Shown piece by piece: positions 36,536 through 46,619 of a stretch of DNA of 64,000 nt. Position 1 is the stretch's first letter, and the number at the start of each line of letters is the position of its first letter. Where the stretch lies: the NCBI RefSeq assembly GCF_907163085.1, contig NZ_CAJQTX010000011.1:62001-126000 (forward strand), in the 5' to 3' direction. The notes below the pieces were generated by a model. It was not told the DNA's origin, did no database searches, and worked only from the letters and a program-made list of their open reading frames with translations. The position numbers were made by a program, and so were the translations under genes. The DNA comes from Candidatus Accumulibacter sp. ACC003 (GTDB lineage Bacteria; Pseudomonadota; Gammaproteobacteria; Burkholderiales; Rhodocyclaceae).

Positions 36536-37638
36536 TCCGCCTCGGCTCTGTCATTGCCGAATTCGAAGCGGACTTCATGACGCAATTTCGCCACCGCCTG
36601 AGCTTCGATCAGCTTCGGGCACTCTCGGCGATGCGCGATTGCCGCGGCCCGGCCAGCCCGATGATGCAGCTCCAGTGCGAAGGCTGCGATCAGCAAAAAC
36701 TCGTTCCGCATTCCTGCGGCCATCGCCTTTGCCCGCACTGCCAGCACCACGAGAGCCAGCAATGGCTGGAACGTCAGATAGAGCGCCTCGTCCCGGCCGA
36801 CTACTTTCTGCTGACCTTCACGCTGCCGGCCGAATTGCGCGGGCTCGCTGCGGCGCACGCCGACGTCGTCTTCGATGGCTTGATGCGCTGTGCCTGGGAA
36901 ACGGTGCACCGCTTCAGTCAGAACGACCGGCAGTTGCAGGGCACGCCCGGCGCCATCGCGGTCCTGCACACGCACTCGCGTCGGCTCGACTTCCACCCGC
37001 ATGTCCATCTCGTCGTCCCCGCGGCAGCGATCGATGCCGCGAAGCAGCGCTGGCGACGCAAGCGGCGCGGCAAGAACGGCACCTACCTGTTCAACGAGAA
37101 GGCGATGGCCAAGGTCTTCCGGGCCAAAATGCTGGCGGCGATCGAGGCGGCCGGCATTTGCCTGCCGGCGTCCTATCCGCGGGAATGGGTAGCGCACTGC
37201 AAATCGGTGGGCAGCGGCGAGAAGGCCCTGATCTACCTCGGTCGTTACCTCTACCGCGGCGTCATCCGTGAACAGGACATCCTCGCTTGTAAGGATGGGC
37301 GGGTGAGCTTCCGCTACCGCAACGCACAAACCGGCAAGTCGGAAAAGCGCTCGCTAGCCGGCGCCGATTTCCTCTGGCTGATCCTCCAGCACGTGCTACC
37401 CAAGGGCTTTCGCCGCGCCCGCAATTTCGGCTTCCTGCACGCCAACTGCAAGCGCCTGATCAGTTTGCTGCACCGCTTGCTGAAGTTCGATCCCAGCCGC
37501 TTCACGCCGCCGCGCAAGGAGCGGCCAGCGATGCTTTGCCCGTGCTGTGGCTCCGTGATGTCAATTGTCCGGACGCGTATTCGATCAACATCGCCCGCCT
37601 TCGTCGCTGCTCCACCGCTCGTCGCGATCGCTGCCTGA
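36532..37638 (+). CDS. IS91-family HUH transposase
   Basis: 368 aa. A zinc finger near the N-terminus has C-x2-C (LQCEGCDQQ) and HSCGHRLCPHCQ. The HUH metal motif is LDFHPHVHLVV, and the catalytic tyrosine region is LIYLGRYLYRG. It nicks and joins single strands for rolling-circle transposition. The start at 36532 overlaps the recombinase stop (ATGA). The C-terminus has LCPCCGS, a second Cys pair. The length matches the family. Confidence 0.9.
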   Translation: MIRLGSVIAEFEADFMTQFRHRLSFDQLRALSAMRDCRGPASPMMQLQCEGCDQQKLVPHSCGHRLCPHCQHHESQQWLERQIERLVPADYFLLTFTLPAELRGLAAAHADVVFDGLMRCAWETVHRFSQNDRQLQGTPGAIAVLHTHSRRLDFHPHVHLVVPAAAIDAAKQRWRRKRRGKNGTYLFNEKAMAKVFRAKMLAAIEAAGICLPASYPREWVAHCKSVGSGEKALIYLGRYLYRGVIREQDILACKDGRVSFRYRNAQTGKSEKRSLAGADFLWLILQHVLPKGFRRARNFGFLHANCKRLISLLHRLLKFDPSRFTPPRKERPAMLCPCCGSVMSIVRTRIRSTSPAFVAAPPLVAIAA

Positions 37639-38123
37639 TCGTGTAAGCCGCCTTCACAGCGCTGTCCGGCCGCCTTTGGGACTTCAGTTTCCCCAAGCTG
37701 AGTGACGGGGTCGCCCGGAGTTCAGTGGCCGGGACGCCAAAACGGCCGGATTTGCGCGATCTTCGCTGACGGTGCCGCAGCGCGCGGCGACGGCCCGCTC
37801 CCCGCCCTTCGGCATTCATGCCTGCGGGGTAAATCCAAAAAAGATATTTGCAGAGGGCGCGCCCAGCGCTCCGGCCCGGGCTCGTCCAACAAACGGATCA
37901 GATCGTGGCTTCGCACGATCTATCCTTATTCGTTGCACGATCTATCCTTATTCGTTAGGGGTGCGCCTGCTGGTCTGGCCATCGGGCAAGCGCCGTCGTC
38001 TCCGGCCGACAGCCTGATGGGTGTGGCGGTTCGGGGAGCGTTCCGTTCCGGGGTTTTGGTCGGCGCCGCCAGTTATACGGTCGCCGTGGCGAGCGGCCGC
38101 CGGCGCAGCGGGCGCTGCAAGTC
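37639..38123. other. 3' flank of the IS91 element, no gene
   Basis: No supported frame. Contains the 22-bp duplication and probably the element end. Confidence 0.5.
37913..37956. repeat. 22-bp perfect tandem duplication
   Basis: Two exact units beginning GCACGATCTATCC and ending TTATTCGTT. They lie 275 bp past the IS91 transposase stop and are followed by AGGGGTGCG. Confidence 0.9.
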
Positions 38124-38747
38124 CTAGACGTAGTAGGCGGTGCGGGTCATTGTTCGCGACGCCAGCTGCATACCCAGTCGTGCCGCAGCAGGCAGTTCGC
38201 GCGCACCCAGGCGGACGGCCGTCGCCGCATGCGAAATCTCGTCGACTCGCATCTGCTCGACGATCGCTCTGGATTTACGGTCTTGCCATGGTAGATCGCT
38301 GAGGTGATGGTCGAGGTGCGCTTCGACCTGTCGCTCGGTCTCGGCGAGAAAGCCAAGGCTCCATGGGTCGCCAAGCTTGCCGGCGCCGATGCCGATGGTC
38401 AGCGCGCCGATGTACCACAAAGGGTTCAAGAGGCTCTTGCGTCCGCGCAGTTCGACCAGGCGGCGCTCGGTCCAGGCCAGATGCTCGGTTTCTTCGGACG
38501 CCGCTTGCTGTAGAGCGTCGCGAAGTTCGGGATTACGGCAAGTCAGCGCCTGTCCCTGGTAAAGCGCCTGCGCGCAGACTTCGCCGACGTGGTTGACGCG
38601 CATCAGCGCAGCGGCATGGTTTCGCTCGTCATCGGACAGCTGCGCTTCAGCGTGCTTGCTTCCTGGCACTTCACGGGCAGTTGTCGCTGGCACAAAAAGC
38701 GTGCGCAGAGCCTTGTCGAACTCGATGACCAAGCGGTCGCTAATCAT
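38124..38747 (-). CDS. coq7: 5-demethoxyubiquinone hydroxylase Coq7
   Basis: 207 aa. The di-iron ligands are seen in [41 protein letters not shown] and [10 protein letters not shown]. It catalyses the last ring hydroxylation of ubiquinone at the membrane surface. Presence of Coq7 rather than UbiF fits betaproteobacteria. It follows the CNP1-like and rppH genes on the same strand. Confidence 0.93.
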   Translation of the reverse strand: MISDRLVIEFDKALRTLFVPATTAREVPGSKHAEAQLSDDERNHAAALMRVNHVGEVCAQALYQGQALTCRNPELRDALQQAASEETEHLAWTERRLVELRGRKSLLNPLWYIGALTIGIGAGKLGDPWSLGFLAETERQVEAHLDHHLSDLPWQDRKSRAIVEQMRVDEISHAATAVRLGARELPAAARLGMQLASRTMTRTAYYV

Positions 38748-38806
38748 TTCTGGCCTCTGTGATGGTTGTTTTTCCGGTCGGCGTCAAGGCGGCAGTGACG
38801 CCAGGC

Positions 38807-39427
38807 CTAAGGGCGCAATCTGGAGCGATCGCCGCCGGCACGGAGGATACGGCGGGCGTCCTCGGCATCGCGCAGCGTCACGCCGATGGCGCAGAAATAG
38901 TCGCCAAACAGCGCGGCATAATGTCGATTGACAGTGCTTTCCTGGATGCGCGTCCACTGATCGCTGCGCGCCTTCGACCAAGTCCTGTCGGAGCGGCCAA
39001 AGGCGTAGGCGCGGCGTTCGGCGGTGGCGCAGCGCATCGCCTCGTAGCTTATGGTCTGCGCACCGGCCGAGCTGACGATCACCAGGGTGAAGCGCAGGAC
39101 GCGGTCGGGGCTTACCGACAGCGACTCGCCGTCGATCAGGAACTTGTTGTCGGTGTTCGCGCTGACGATGAAGGGGATGAGATTCTCATCCTGCGGAAAC
39201 GGTGGTAGTTGAACGTCGGTTTCCTTGTCGCTGGCGGCTTCAAGATCGCGCTCGGCACTGGCCGCCGGTGCGGCGGACGGAGCAAGCAGCAGCAGTGGAA
39301 AGACGGCGCGGATAAGGGCGCGGCGGACAAGGCCTCGCATCGACAGCGAACAGCGTGCCGGAGTTCGGGTCGTCAAGCGGAACTCATCTGACGCGCGCTG
39401 CGCCGGTGCCGGCGGCGGAGTATTCAT
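38807..39427 (-). CDS. CNP1-like exported protein
   Basis: 206 aa. A hydrophobic segment ending [10 protein letters not shown] (about 40-57) acts as a late signal peptide. The body contains [32 protein letters not shown] and [19 protein letters not shown] with two Cys (AMRC, YFCAIG), the CNP1-like domain. ATG overlaps the rppH stop (ATGA); an internal ATG at 39340 would give a more normal signal peptide. Function unknown; probably periplasmic. Confidence 0.75.
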   Translation of the reverse strand: MNTPPPAPAQRASDEFRLTTRTPARCSLSMRGLVRRALIRAVFPLLLLAPSAAPAASAERDLEAASDKETDVQLPPFPQDENLIPFIVSANTDNKFLIDGESLSVSPDRVLRFTLVIVSSAGAQTISYEAMRCATAERRAYAFGRSDRTWSKARSDQWTRIQESTVNRHYAALFGDYFCAIGVTLRDAEDARRILRAGGDRSRLRP

Positions 39428-39969
39428 TTCTTGGCCTCCAGTGCGATTGGTGGAGTGATTGCTGGTGGCTTCGCCGGGCGACGAGGGCGCCGATGATCGG
39501 CATCGAGAAAGCGGGCGAGTTCATTCAACGCCTCTTCGTAAACCCGGCGTTTGAACTCGATTACGGCGTCGAGAGACACCCAGTATTGGTTCCATCGCCA
39601 CGCATCAAACTCGGGATGGTCGCAGGCGCGCAAGGAAACGTCGGTGTCGCGGCCGAGGAGTCGAAGCAAAAACCAGATCTGTTTTTGCCCCCGGTAGCTG
39701 CCGCGCCATTCGCGTCTTACCCAGTGCGTGGGGACGTCGTAACGCAACCAGTCTTTGGTGCGACCAAGGATGAACACATGCTCGGGAAGCAAGCCGACCT
39801 CTTCGTGCAACTCACGGTACATCGCCTGTTCGGGCGTTTCGCCCCGCTTGATGCCACCCTGCGGAAACTGCCATGAATGCTCTCGGATGCGCTTGCCCCA
39901 GAAGACCTCGTTCCTGGTGTTGCAAAGAATGATGCCGACGTTCGGGCGATAGCCTTCACGGTCAAGCAT
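39424..39969 (-). CDS. rppH: RNA pyrophosphohydrolase
   Basis: 181 aa starting [17 protein letters not shown], the RppH N-terminus; an upstream in-frame ATG at 39984 is not needed. The Nudix box is [23 protein letters not shown]. It removes pyrophosphate from 5' triphosphate mRNA to start decay. [18 protein letters not shown] and a basic C-terminal tail are typical. It is divergent from proS. Confidence 0.93.
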   Translation of the reverse strand: MLDREGYRPNVGIILCNTRNEVFWGKRIREHSWQFPQGGIKRGETPEQAMYRELHEEVGLLPEHVFILGRTKDWLRYDVPTHWVRREWRGSYRGQKQIWFLLRLLGRDTDVSLRACDHPEFDAWRWNQYWVSLDAVIEFKRRVYEEALNELARFLDADHRRPRRPAKPPAITPPIALEAKK

Positions 39970-40191
39970 TGTTATAACCTGCAATTCGATTGATTGCCTT
40001 CATTTTTTCACAATTCAATGTCCTTGCAAAGCGGCGTATAACCCTTGTTGCGTAGCGTGTTCGATGGCGTCTCGGCGTCCTGCCGGACATGCCGAACGGC
40101 GCTTGAGCGCGGACCTTGAGCTCAATTGCCCGCACCTTATGACGATCTGTCGCGTAAAATCAGGGCTTCCATTGTTGCCAAGTTGAATCCC

Positions 40192-41916
40192 ATGCGCACT
40201 TCCCGCTTCTTCCTGTCGACGCTCAGAGAGGCGCCATCCGACGCGGAAATCATCAGCCACCAGCTGATGCTGCGCGCTGGCATGATCAAGCGACTGGCTG
40301 GCGGCATTTACACGTGGATGCCGATCGGGCTGCGCGTCGTGCGCAAGGTGGAGAAGATTGTCCGCGAGGAGATGGATCGAGCCGGGGCAATCGAGCTGTC
40401 GATGCCGGCCGTTCAGCCCGCTGAGCTGTGGCAGGAATCCGGGCGCTGGGACAAGTACGGCCCTGAGCTGCTGCGCTGCAAGGACAGGCACCAGCGCGAT
40501 TTCGTCATTGGCCCGACGCACGAGGAAGTAATCACCGACGTCGTGCGCAAGGACGTCAAGAGCTACCGGCAGCTGCCGCTGCACTTCTATCAGGTGCAGG
40601 TGAAGTTTCGTGACGAGATCCGGCCGCGTTTCGGGATCATGCGTGGTCGCGAATTCTTGATGAAGGACGGCTACTCTTTCCACAGCAGTTTCGCCGACCT
40701 GCAGCGCGAATACCGCAACATGTTCGAAACCTACACGCGCATCTTTACTCGTCTTGGCCTGAAATTCCGCGCCGTCGCCGCCGACACCGGCTCGATCGGT
40801 GGTACTGGATCGCACGAGTTTCACGTTCTCGCCGACTCCGGTGAGGACGCGCTGGCGTATTGTCCGGACTCTGATTTCGCCGCCAATGTCGAATTGGCCG
40901 AGGCGCTGGCGCCGACTGTCGCACGCGCGCCGGCGTCCGCTGCCTTGGAGAAGCTTGCGACGCCGGGACGTTCGACCTGCGAGGACGTCGCGGCACTGCT
41001 CGGGACGCCACTGACCAGCACGGTCAAGGCGATCGCCGTCGTGATCGGCGCACCGGAAGCGGCCGGGCAGTTCACGCTGATCCTGCTGCGTGGTGACCAC
41101 AACCTCAATGAAGTCAAGGCCGAGAAGACGCTTGGTGAGTTTCGCTTTGCGCGCGAGGACGAGATCGTCGCCGCCCTGGCTTGTCAGCCGGGCTACATCG
41201 GCCCGGTCGGTGTAGCCGACGTGCAAGTCGTTGCCGATCGCAGCGTGGCGGTGATGAGCGACTTCGTCTGTGGCGCCAACGAAGCCGGGTTTCACCTGGC
41301 CGGCGTCAACTTCGTGCGCGATCTGGCCGAGCCGACGATCGTCGCCGACCTGCGCAATGTCGTCGTCGGCGACGCGTCTCCCGATGGCAAGGGCCGCCTG
41401 GAGCTGTGCCGTGGCATCGAGGTCGGCCACATCTTCCAGTTGCGTCGTAAGTACGCCGAGGCGCTGAAGTGCAGCTTTCTCGACGAAAGCGGTCAGAGCC
41501 AGATCATGGAAATGGGTTGCTACGGTATTGGTGTGACGCGCATCGTCGGCGCGGCCATCGAACAAGGACACGATCAGCGCGGCATCACTTTTCCGGCGGC
41601 GATCGCCCCCTTCGAGGTGGTTATCGTGCCGATGGGCTACGCCAAGAGCGAGGCGGTAAGAGCGGCAGCCGATGCGCTTTACGGCGAGCTGACGAGCGCC
41701 GGCATCGACGTTTTGCTCGACGACCGCAACGAGCGCCCGGGTGTGATGTTCGCCGAAATGGAGCTGATTGGCATCCCGCACCGGGTAGTCGTCGGCGAGC
41801 GCGGTCTTGCCGAAGGTAAACTCGAATACAAGGGCCGTGGCGACGCCGAGTCGCAGATGTTGCCGCTTGGCGAACTTGGCCAGTTCCTGGGAGCCCGCCT
41901 ATGCGCCGAGCAATAG
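40192..41916 (+). CDS. proS: Proline--tRNA ligase (bacterial type)
   Basis: 574 aa, near the E. coli length of 572. It starts [20 protein letters not shown]; the frame upstream to 40126 is not family-like. Class II motifs are in [36 protein letters not shown] and [11 protein letters not shown] YbaK-like editing insert lies at about 225-400. An anticodon-binding domain ends it. The transglycosylase gene overlaps its 3' end by 16 bp. Confidence 0.96.
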   Translation: MRTSRFFLSTLREAPSDAEIISHQLMLRAGMIKRLAGGIYTWMPIGLRVVRKVEKIVREEMDRAGAIELSMPAVQPAELWQESGRWDKYGPELLRCKDRHQRDFVIGPTHEEVITDVVRKDVKSYRQLPLHFYQVQVKFRDEIRPRFGIMRGREFLMKDGYSFHSSFADLQREYRNMFETYTRIFTRLGLKFRAVAADTGSIGGTGSHEFHVLADSGEDALAYCPDSDFAANVELAEALAPTVARAPASAALEKLATPGRSTCEDVAALLGTPLTSTVKAIAVVIGAPEAAGQFTLILLRGDHNLNEVKAEKTLGEFRFAREDEIVAALACQPGYIGPVGVADVQVVADRSVAVMSDFVCGANEAGFHLAGVNFVRDLAEPTIVADLRNVVVGDASPDGKGRLELCRGIEVGHIFQLRRKYAEALKCSFLDESGQSQIMEMGCYGIGVTRIVGAAIEQGHDQRGITFPAAIAPFEVVIVPMGYAKSEAVRAAADALYGELTSAGIDVLLDDRNERPGVMFAEMELIGIPHRVVVGERGLAEGKLEYKGRGDAESQMLPLGELGQFLGARLCAEQ

Positions 41917-42509
41917 CGCTTGCTCTTCTCGTGCTGGCGCCCGCTATGGCGTACGCCGGTGCGCAGAAGTACGAGCCGCTGTCGGCCAGCGTTCATGGCG
42001 CGCTGTCGCGAGCGGTTTCCGATCGGGCGCCGCAGAACAGCTCGTTTCAGGATTCGGCAGTCGCCATCGACTGGTTGACCGAGATGTCGGCGCGCCTCAC
42101 CAAGCGCATCCCGGACCGCGAGTCGCGCCTCGACTTCCTGCGCTCGGTGCATTACGAAGCGACGCGCGCGGGTCTCGACCCACAGTTGGTGCTCGGCCTG
42201 ATTCAGGTCGAAAGTGGCTTCAAGAAGTACGCGGTGTCTACTGCCGGCGCGCGCGGCTTCATGCAGGTGATGCCCTTCTGGGTCAAGCTGGTCGGCCGCA
42301 GCGACGACAACCTGTTCCATCTGCGCACCAATTTGCGCTACGGCTGCACCATCCTTCGCCACTACCTCGACATCGAACGCGGTGACCTCTACCGTGCGCT
42401 TGGCCGCTACAACGGCAGCCTGGGGCAGGCGGCGTACCCGAACATGGTGCGTGCCGCGTGGGACAAGCAGTGGACCTATAACAGCAGGAGTGCGCTGGCA
42501 TTACGATAG
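41901..42509 (+). CDS. Lytic transglycosylase (SLT domain)
   Basis: 202 aa with a signal peptide ([19 protein letters not shown]). The catalytic Glu is in [18 protein letters not shown], followed by [26 protein letters not shown] and ALGRYNGS. It cleaves glycan strands to 1,6-anhydro products in the periplasm. The start overlaps proS by 16 bp, so it is probably cotranscribed. It converges on ffh. Confidence 0.92.
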   Translation: MRRAIALALLVLAPAMAYAGAQKYEPLSASVHGALSRAVSDRAPQNSSFQDSAVAIDWLTEMSARLTKRIPDRESRLDFLRSVHYEATRAGLDPQLVLGLIQVESGFKKYAVSTAGARGFMQVMPFWVKLVGRSDDNLFHLRTNLRYGCTILRHYLDIERGDLYRALGRYNGSLGQAAYPNMVRAAWDKQWTYNSRSALALR

Positions 42510-42542
42510 ACGGCGCGCTAAACAGCGCGCCGAGCGGAGCGC

Positions 42543-43898
42543 TCAACGCATTCCCGGCAACATCCCCTTGACGCCACGCATCAGCTGCGCGATACCGCCT
42601 CGCGAGAACTGCTTCATCATCTTCTGGGTCTGTTCGAACTGCTTCAGCAGGCGATTGACTTCCTGTACCTGAACGCCGGCACCGACCGCGATGCGACGCT
42701 TGCGGGCGGCCTTGATCAGATCCGGATGAATGCGCTCGGTCGGCGTCATCGAATTGATGATTCCTTCGATGCGGGCGACCGCCTTCTCCTCGCCGCCGGC
42801 CGGTAGCTGCCCGGCCGCTTGCGAAAACTGCGCCGGCAGTTTTTCCATCATCGACGACAGTCCGCCCATCTTGCGCACCTGGCCGATCTGCTCCTTGAAG
42901 TCATTCAGATCGAAGCCCTTGCCGGACTTCAACTTCCTGGCGAACTCGACAGCTTTCTGCTCGTCGATTCCTTTTTTCGCGTCCTCGATCAGCGACAGCA
43001 CGTCACCCATACCGAGAATTCTCGACGCCATCCGCTCCGGATGAAAGGCCTCGATACCGGTGAGTTTTTCGCCGACGCCCGCGTACTTGATTGGTCGACC
43101 GGTGACGTGCCGAACCGACAGCGCGGCGCCGCCGCGCGCGTCACCATCGAGTTTGGTGAGGATGATGCCGGTCAGCGGCAGCGCCTCGCTGAACGCCTTG
43201 GCCGTGTTGATGGCATCCTGGCCGAGCATCGCATCGACGACGAACAGCGTCTCGATCGGCTTGAGCGCCGCGTGCAGTTCGGCGATTTCCTTCATCATCG
43301 CTTCGTCGATCGCCAGGCGGCCGGCGGTGTCCACCAGCAGCACGTCGTGGAAGTGCCGCTTCGCCCAGTCGAGCGCGTTGCGCGCGATGTCGAGCGGCTT
43401 CTCGGTCGGCGTCGAGGGCAGGAAATCGACGCCCGCTTGCGCCGCGACGGTCTTCAGCTGCTCGATAGCTGCCGGCCGGTAGACGTCGCAGGAAACGACC
43501 AGCACCTTCTTCTTCTGGGTTTCGCGCAGCAGTTTGGCCAGCTTGCCGACGGTGGTCGTCTTGCCGGCGCCCTGCAAGCCGGCCATCAGGACCACCGCCG
43601 GTGGCTGCGTGGCGAGATTGAGACCGGTATGTGCTTCGCCCATCAGCTTGGTCAGCTCACGGTGCACGACGCCGATCAGCGCCTGCCCCGGGCTCAGCGA
43701 GCCAATTACTTCCTCGCCGACGGCCTTTTCCCTGACTGCGGCGATCAGTTCCTTGATGGCCGGCAAGGCGACATCGGCCTCGAGCAGGGCGAGGCGAACT
43801 TCGCGTAAGGCGTCGCCGATATTGGCTTCGGTCAGCCGCGCTTCACCGCGCAGCGTCTTCATGACGCGGGCAAGGCGTTGGGTCAGGTTGTCGAGCAT
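42543..43898 (-). CDS. ffh: Signal recognition particle protein Ffh
   Basis: 451 aa starting MLDNLTQRLARVMKTLRGEA; the upstream in-frame ATG at 43925 gives no family residues. GTPase motifs: GLQGAGKTTTVGKLA, DVYRPAAIEQL, VDTAGRL and TKLDGDARGGAAL. The C-terminal M domain is Met-rich and ends RGVKGMLPGMR. It binds 4.5S RNA and targets nascent membrane proteins. It is divergent from the CcsA-like gene by 30 bp. Confidence 0.97.
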   Translation of the reverse strand: MLDNLTQRLARVMKTLRGEARLTEANIGDALREVRLALLEADVALPAIKELIAAVREKAVGEEVIGSLSPGQALIGVVHRELTKLMGEAHTGLNLATQPPAVVLMAGLQGAGKTTTVGKLAKLLRETQKKKVLVVSCDVYRPAAIEQLKTVAAQAGVDFLPSTPTEKPLDIARNALDWAKRHFHDVLLVDTAGRLAIDEAMMKEIAELHAALKPIETLFVVDAMLGQDAINTAKAFSEALPLTGIILTKLDGDARGGAALSVRHVTGRPIKYAGVGEKLTGIEAFHPERMASRILGMGDVLSLIEDAKKGIDEQKAVEFARKLKSGKGFDLNDFKEQIGQVRKMGGLSSMMEKLPAQFSQAAGQLPAGGEEKAVARIEGIINSMTPTERIHPDLIKAARKRRIAVGAGVQVQEVNRLLKQFEQTQKMMKQFSRGGIAQLMRGVKGMLPGMR

Positions 43899-43928
43899 TT
43901 GGATTCCGGCTTGGTGTAAACTCAAAAT

Positions 43929-44768
43929 ATGCCGGACATTCTACTGCACCTTCTCCCACACGTCGTTTCGTCGCTGCTCTACGCGGCTCTGGGCGCTCAT
44001 TTCTGGCATACCCGCTGGCGCGAAAGCGACCGCCCGCTGGTCACCCTGCCGATGCAACAGTGGGAGCGTGCCGCGCTATTTGGCGCACTGGCAGTTCAGG
44101 GCTTCGGTTTATACGAAAACCTGTTCAGTGCCGGTGGCATGCGCTTTTCATTCAGTCTCGCGCTCTCGCTGATGCTCTGGCTGGCGGTGCTGATCTACTG
44201 GCTGGAGAGTTTTCGTTCGCGCATGGACGGTCTGCAGCCGATGGTCCTGCCGCTGGCCGCGCTGGCCGCCATCGCGCCGGCACTGTTCCCGCAACTGCGC
44301 GTCGTCGCGCACGCCGGCGCCTGGGGTTTTCAGCTCCATTTTCTGACGGCGATGCTCGCCTACAGCCTGTTCACGCTGTCGGCGCTGCACGCCATTTTCA
44401 TGGGTTTTGCCGAGCGCAAGCTGCATCAGCGGGCGATCACCAAGAGCCTGACCAGCCTGCCACCGATTCTGACCATGGAAGCCTTGCTGTTTCGGATGAT
44501 TACAGTCGCCTTCTGCCTGCTCACCGTCGCGCTGGTCAGCGGCGTGATGTTTTCCGAAGCGATCTTCGGCAAAGCGATGGCTCTCGATCACAAGACACTG
44601 TTCGCCTTCGCTTCGTGGGGAATCTTCGCCGCCTTGCTCGTCGGCCGGCGGATTTACGGCTGGCGTGGGCGGGTCGCGCTGCGCTGGACGCTGGCCGGAT
44701 TCCTGGTGCTGCTACTGGCCTACATCGGTAGCCGCTTCGTCGCCGAAGTCCTGCTGCATCGCTTGTGA
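43929..44768 (+). CDS. CcsA/YpjD-type cytochrome c assembly family membrane protein
   Basis: 279 aa with about eight membrane segments. HAGAWGFQLHFLTAMLAYSLFTLSALHAIF and the C-terminal DHKTLFAFASWGIFAALLVGRR carry the conserved His of the family. The WWD heme motif is not obvious, which fits the YpjD branch. It commonly stands opposite ffh. The exact function is unknown. Confidence 0.85.
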   Translation: MPDILLHLLPHVVSSLLYAALGAHFWHTRWRESDRPLVTLPMQQWERAALFGALAVQGFGLYENLFSAGGMRFSFSLALSLMLWLAVLIYWLESFRSRMDGLQPMVLPLAALAAIAPALFPQLRVVAHAGAWGFQLHFLTAMLAYSLFTLSALHAIFMGFAERKLHQRAITKSLTSLPPILTMEALLFRMITVAFCLLTVALVSGVMFSEAIFGKAMALDHKTLFAFASWGIFAALLVGRRIYGWRGRVALRWTLAGFLVLLLAYIGSRFVAEVLLHRL

Positions 44769-44879
44769 GCCGGCGCGGCGTGCGCCGTGTCGACGCGCAC
44801 GCTGGAGAAGCGCACTTGGCGCTCTGCCCCTGCCAACGGGCGGCCGTTGGCCACTTTCACCTCACAGAGGAGCACGAGT

Positions 44880-45263
44880 ATGGAAAAATCGGCCAACCCG
44901 GTCGGCTGGTTCGAGATCTACGTGGTCGACATGGCACGCGCCAGGGCCTTCTACACGGCGGTCTTCGGTCGCGAATTGATCGCTCTGCCCGACTCTGACG
45001 ACGGTGGCGAAATGTACGCCTTTCCATGGGTCGAGGGTGGCGCCGGCGCTGCCGGAGCTCTCGTCCGGCACGCCATGGGGGGACCGGGGAAGGGCGGCAC
45101 GCTGGTCTATTTCGCATGCGACGACGCCGCCGACGAAGCCCAGCGCGCCGCGCAGGCGGGCGGACGGATCGTCCAGCCGAAGATGGCCATCGGTCAGTAT
45201 GGTCACATCGCGCTGGTCGAAGATAGCGAAGGCAATATCATCGGCCTGCACTCGCTGCAGTAA
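44880..45263 (+). CDS. VOC (glyoxalase/bleomycin resistance) family protein
   Basis: 127 aa. The start follows AGAGGAG. It reads NPVGWFEIYVVDMARARAFYTAVFG and ends GHIALVEDSEGNIIGLHSLQ, the paired beta-alpha-beta units of a VOC fold. The metal-site Glu/His are partly conserved. Substrate unknown. It precedes the SGNH hydrolase gene. Confidence 0.85.
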   Translation: MEKSANPVGWFEIYVVDMARARAFYTAVFGRELIALPDSDDGGEMYAFPWVEGGAGAAGALVRHAMGGPGKGGTLVYFACDDAADEAQRAAQAGGRIVQPKMAIGQYGHIALVEDSEGNIIGLHSLQ

Positions 45264-45314
45264 TAGACGCGGCCGTTGGCCAAGCGCCGCCGCAACCATT
45301 GAGGAGCGCTTGCG

Positions 45315-45953
45315 ATGCAGCACATTCTGCTCTATGGCGATTCGCTGTCCTGGGGACTCATTCCCGAGGCGCGACGCCGCTTGTCTTTCGACCAACGCTG
45401 GCCGGGAGTCATGGAAAACGCCCTCACCGCCGCAGGCCGGCGCGTGCGCGTCGTCGAGGACTGCCTGAACGGCCGCCGGACGGTCTGGGACGATCCCTTC
45501 AAGCCAGGTCGCAAGGGCATCGACGGGCTCGCCCAGCGCATCGAAATCAATTCGCCGCTGGCGCTGGTGATCGTGATGCTCGGGAGCAACGACTTTCAGT
45601 CGATGCATGCGCACAATGCCTGGCATTCGGCGCAGGGCATCGCGGTCCTGGTCAATGCCATCCGCCAGGCGCCGATTGAGCCCGAAATGCCGGTGCCGCC
45701 GATCCTGATCGTCGTGCCGCCGGCGCAGGCGACACCGCGCGGTGCAATTGCGCCGAAGTTCGTCGGTGGCGAGCAGAAGTGCCACGGCCTCGCTGCCGCG
45801 TGCCGAGAAGTCGCTACCACCCTTTTTTGCGACTATTCTGACGCCGGCACGGTGGCTACCGTCAGCCCGATCGACGGCGTGCACCTCGACGCCGACCAGC
45901 ACGCGCGCCTGGGCGAAGCGCTGGCAGCAGTGGTCGCCGGACTCCTGCGCTGA
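45315..45953 (+). CDS. SGNH/GDSL hydrolase (arylesterase-like)
   Basis: 212 aa, no signal peptide. Block I is ILLYGDSLSWG (Ser), block III VIVMLGSNDFQ (Asn) and block V SPIDGVHLDADQHARLG (Asp-His). It cleaves short esters or acyl groups. GAGGAGC lies upstream. It is 51 bp after the VOC gene. Confidence 0.88.
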   Translation: MQHILLYGDSLSWGLIPEARRRLSFDQRWPGVMENALTAAGRRVRVVEDCLNGRRTVWDDPFKPGRKGIDGLAQRIEINSPLALVIVMLGSNDFQSMHAHNAWHSAQGIAVLVNAIRQAPIEPEMPVPPILIVVPPAQATPRGAIAPKFVGGEQKCHGLAAACREVATTLFCDYSDAGTVATVSPIDGVHLDADQHARLGEALAAVVAGLLR

Positions 45954-46002
45954 GCGGCGTGGACGCTGGCGCGCCCGGCCGCTTTGGCGGCGGGCGAGCT
46001 GC

Positions 46003-46482
46003 TCAGGCAGGCGGCGGATCGAAAACCGGTTCGCAGCGCAGTTCGGACTTCACCGAGTTGGCAATAAAGCACTCCTGGTGCGCCTTGTCGTGCATTTGCT
46101 CGATCTCGTCGCGACCGGGCAGGTGATCGCCCGAGAAGGCGACGGCAGGTCGGAGCGTGACGACGGTAATGGCCAGCTTGCCGTCGCTGTTCCTGGCCAT
46201 GACGCCGACCGGGTCGTCGGCGTAGCGATCGACGCAGAAGCCGCGGCGGGCGGCGATCGAAAGAAACCACAGCATGTGGCAACTCGCCAGCGAGGCGACA
46301 AAAGCCTCTTCGGGATCGACCGCGGCCGGATCGGACATCGGCACCGGCACGACGTGCGGCGACGACGACGCGGCGATCTCGAGCCCGCCATCGAAGCGCA
46401 GCAGGTGTTTGCGGCTGTAGCGGTTGCCGAGGAAATCCTCGTCACCACGGCGCCAGAGAAGGTGTGCAAAATATTCGGCCAT
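46003..46482 (-). CDS. OsmC family protein (second, distinct type)
   Basis: 159 aa starting MAEYFAHLLWRRGDEDFLGN. Redox cysteines are in SLASCHMLWFLSIAARRG and AHQECFIANSVKSE. It differs from the OsmC protein at 35028 in length and motif spacing and matches the YhfA-unlike OsmC branch with SDPAAVDPEEAFVAS. A frame continuing to 46584 lacks support. It is divergent from the SDR gene. Confidence 0.85.
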   Translation of the reverse strand: MAEYFAHLLWRRGDEDFLGNRYSRKHLLRFDGGLEIAASSSPHVVPVPMSDPAAVDPEEAFVASLASCHMLWFLSIAARRGFCVDRYADDPVGVMARNSDGKLAITVVTLRPAVAFSGDHLPGRDEIEQMHDKAHQECFIANSVKSELRCEPVFDPPPA

Positions 46483-46619
46483 GGCGAGTCTCCCGGCAGT
46501 GAGCGTGATCGGCAGCCGCCAGTAATAGCACAGCCGGTGCTTGGCGTCGGCGCTCTTTTCGGATCTCGCCCACCACAGCGACAATCGTTGGCGTGCAACA
46601 CCAAATCAAGGAGAGCGAC

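Larger units (their letters stand above)
35619..37638 (+). mobile_element. IS91-family element (recombinase + HUH transposase)
   Basis: Two coupled genes typical of IS91-like rolling-circle elements with an accessory tyrosine recombinase. I give the coding span; the true ends were not fixed because this family lacks inverted repeats and target duplication. The 22-bp tandem duplication at 37913-37956, followed by AGG, may be part of the 3' (origin) end. Confidence 0.8.
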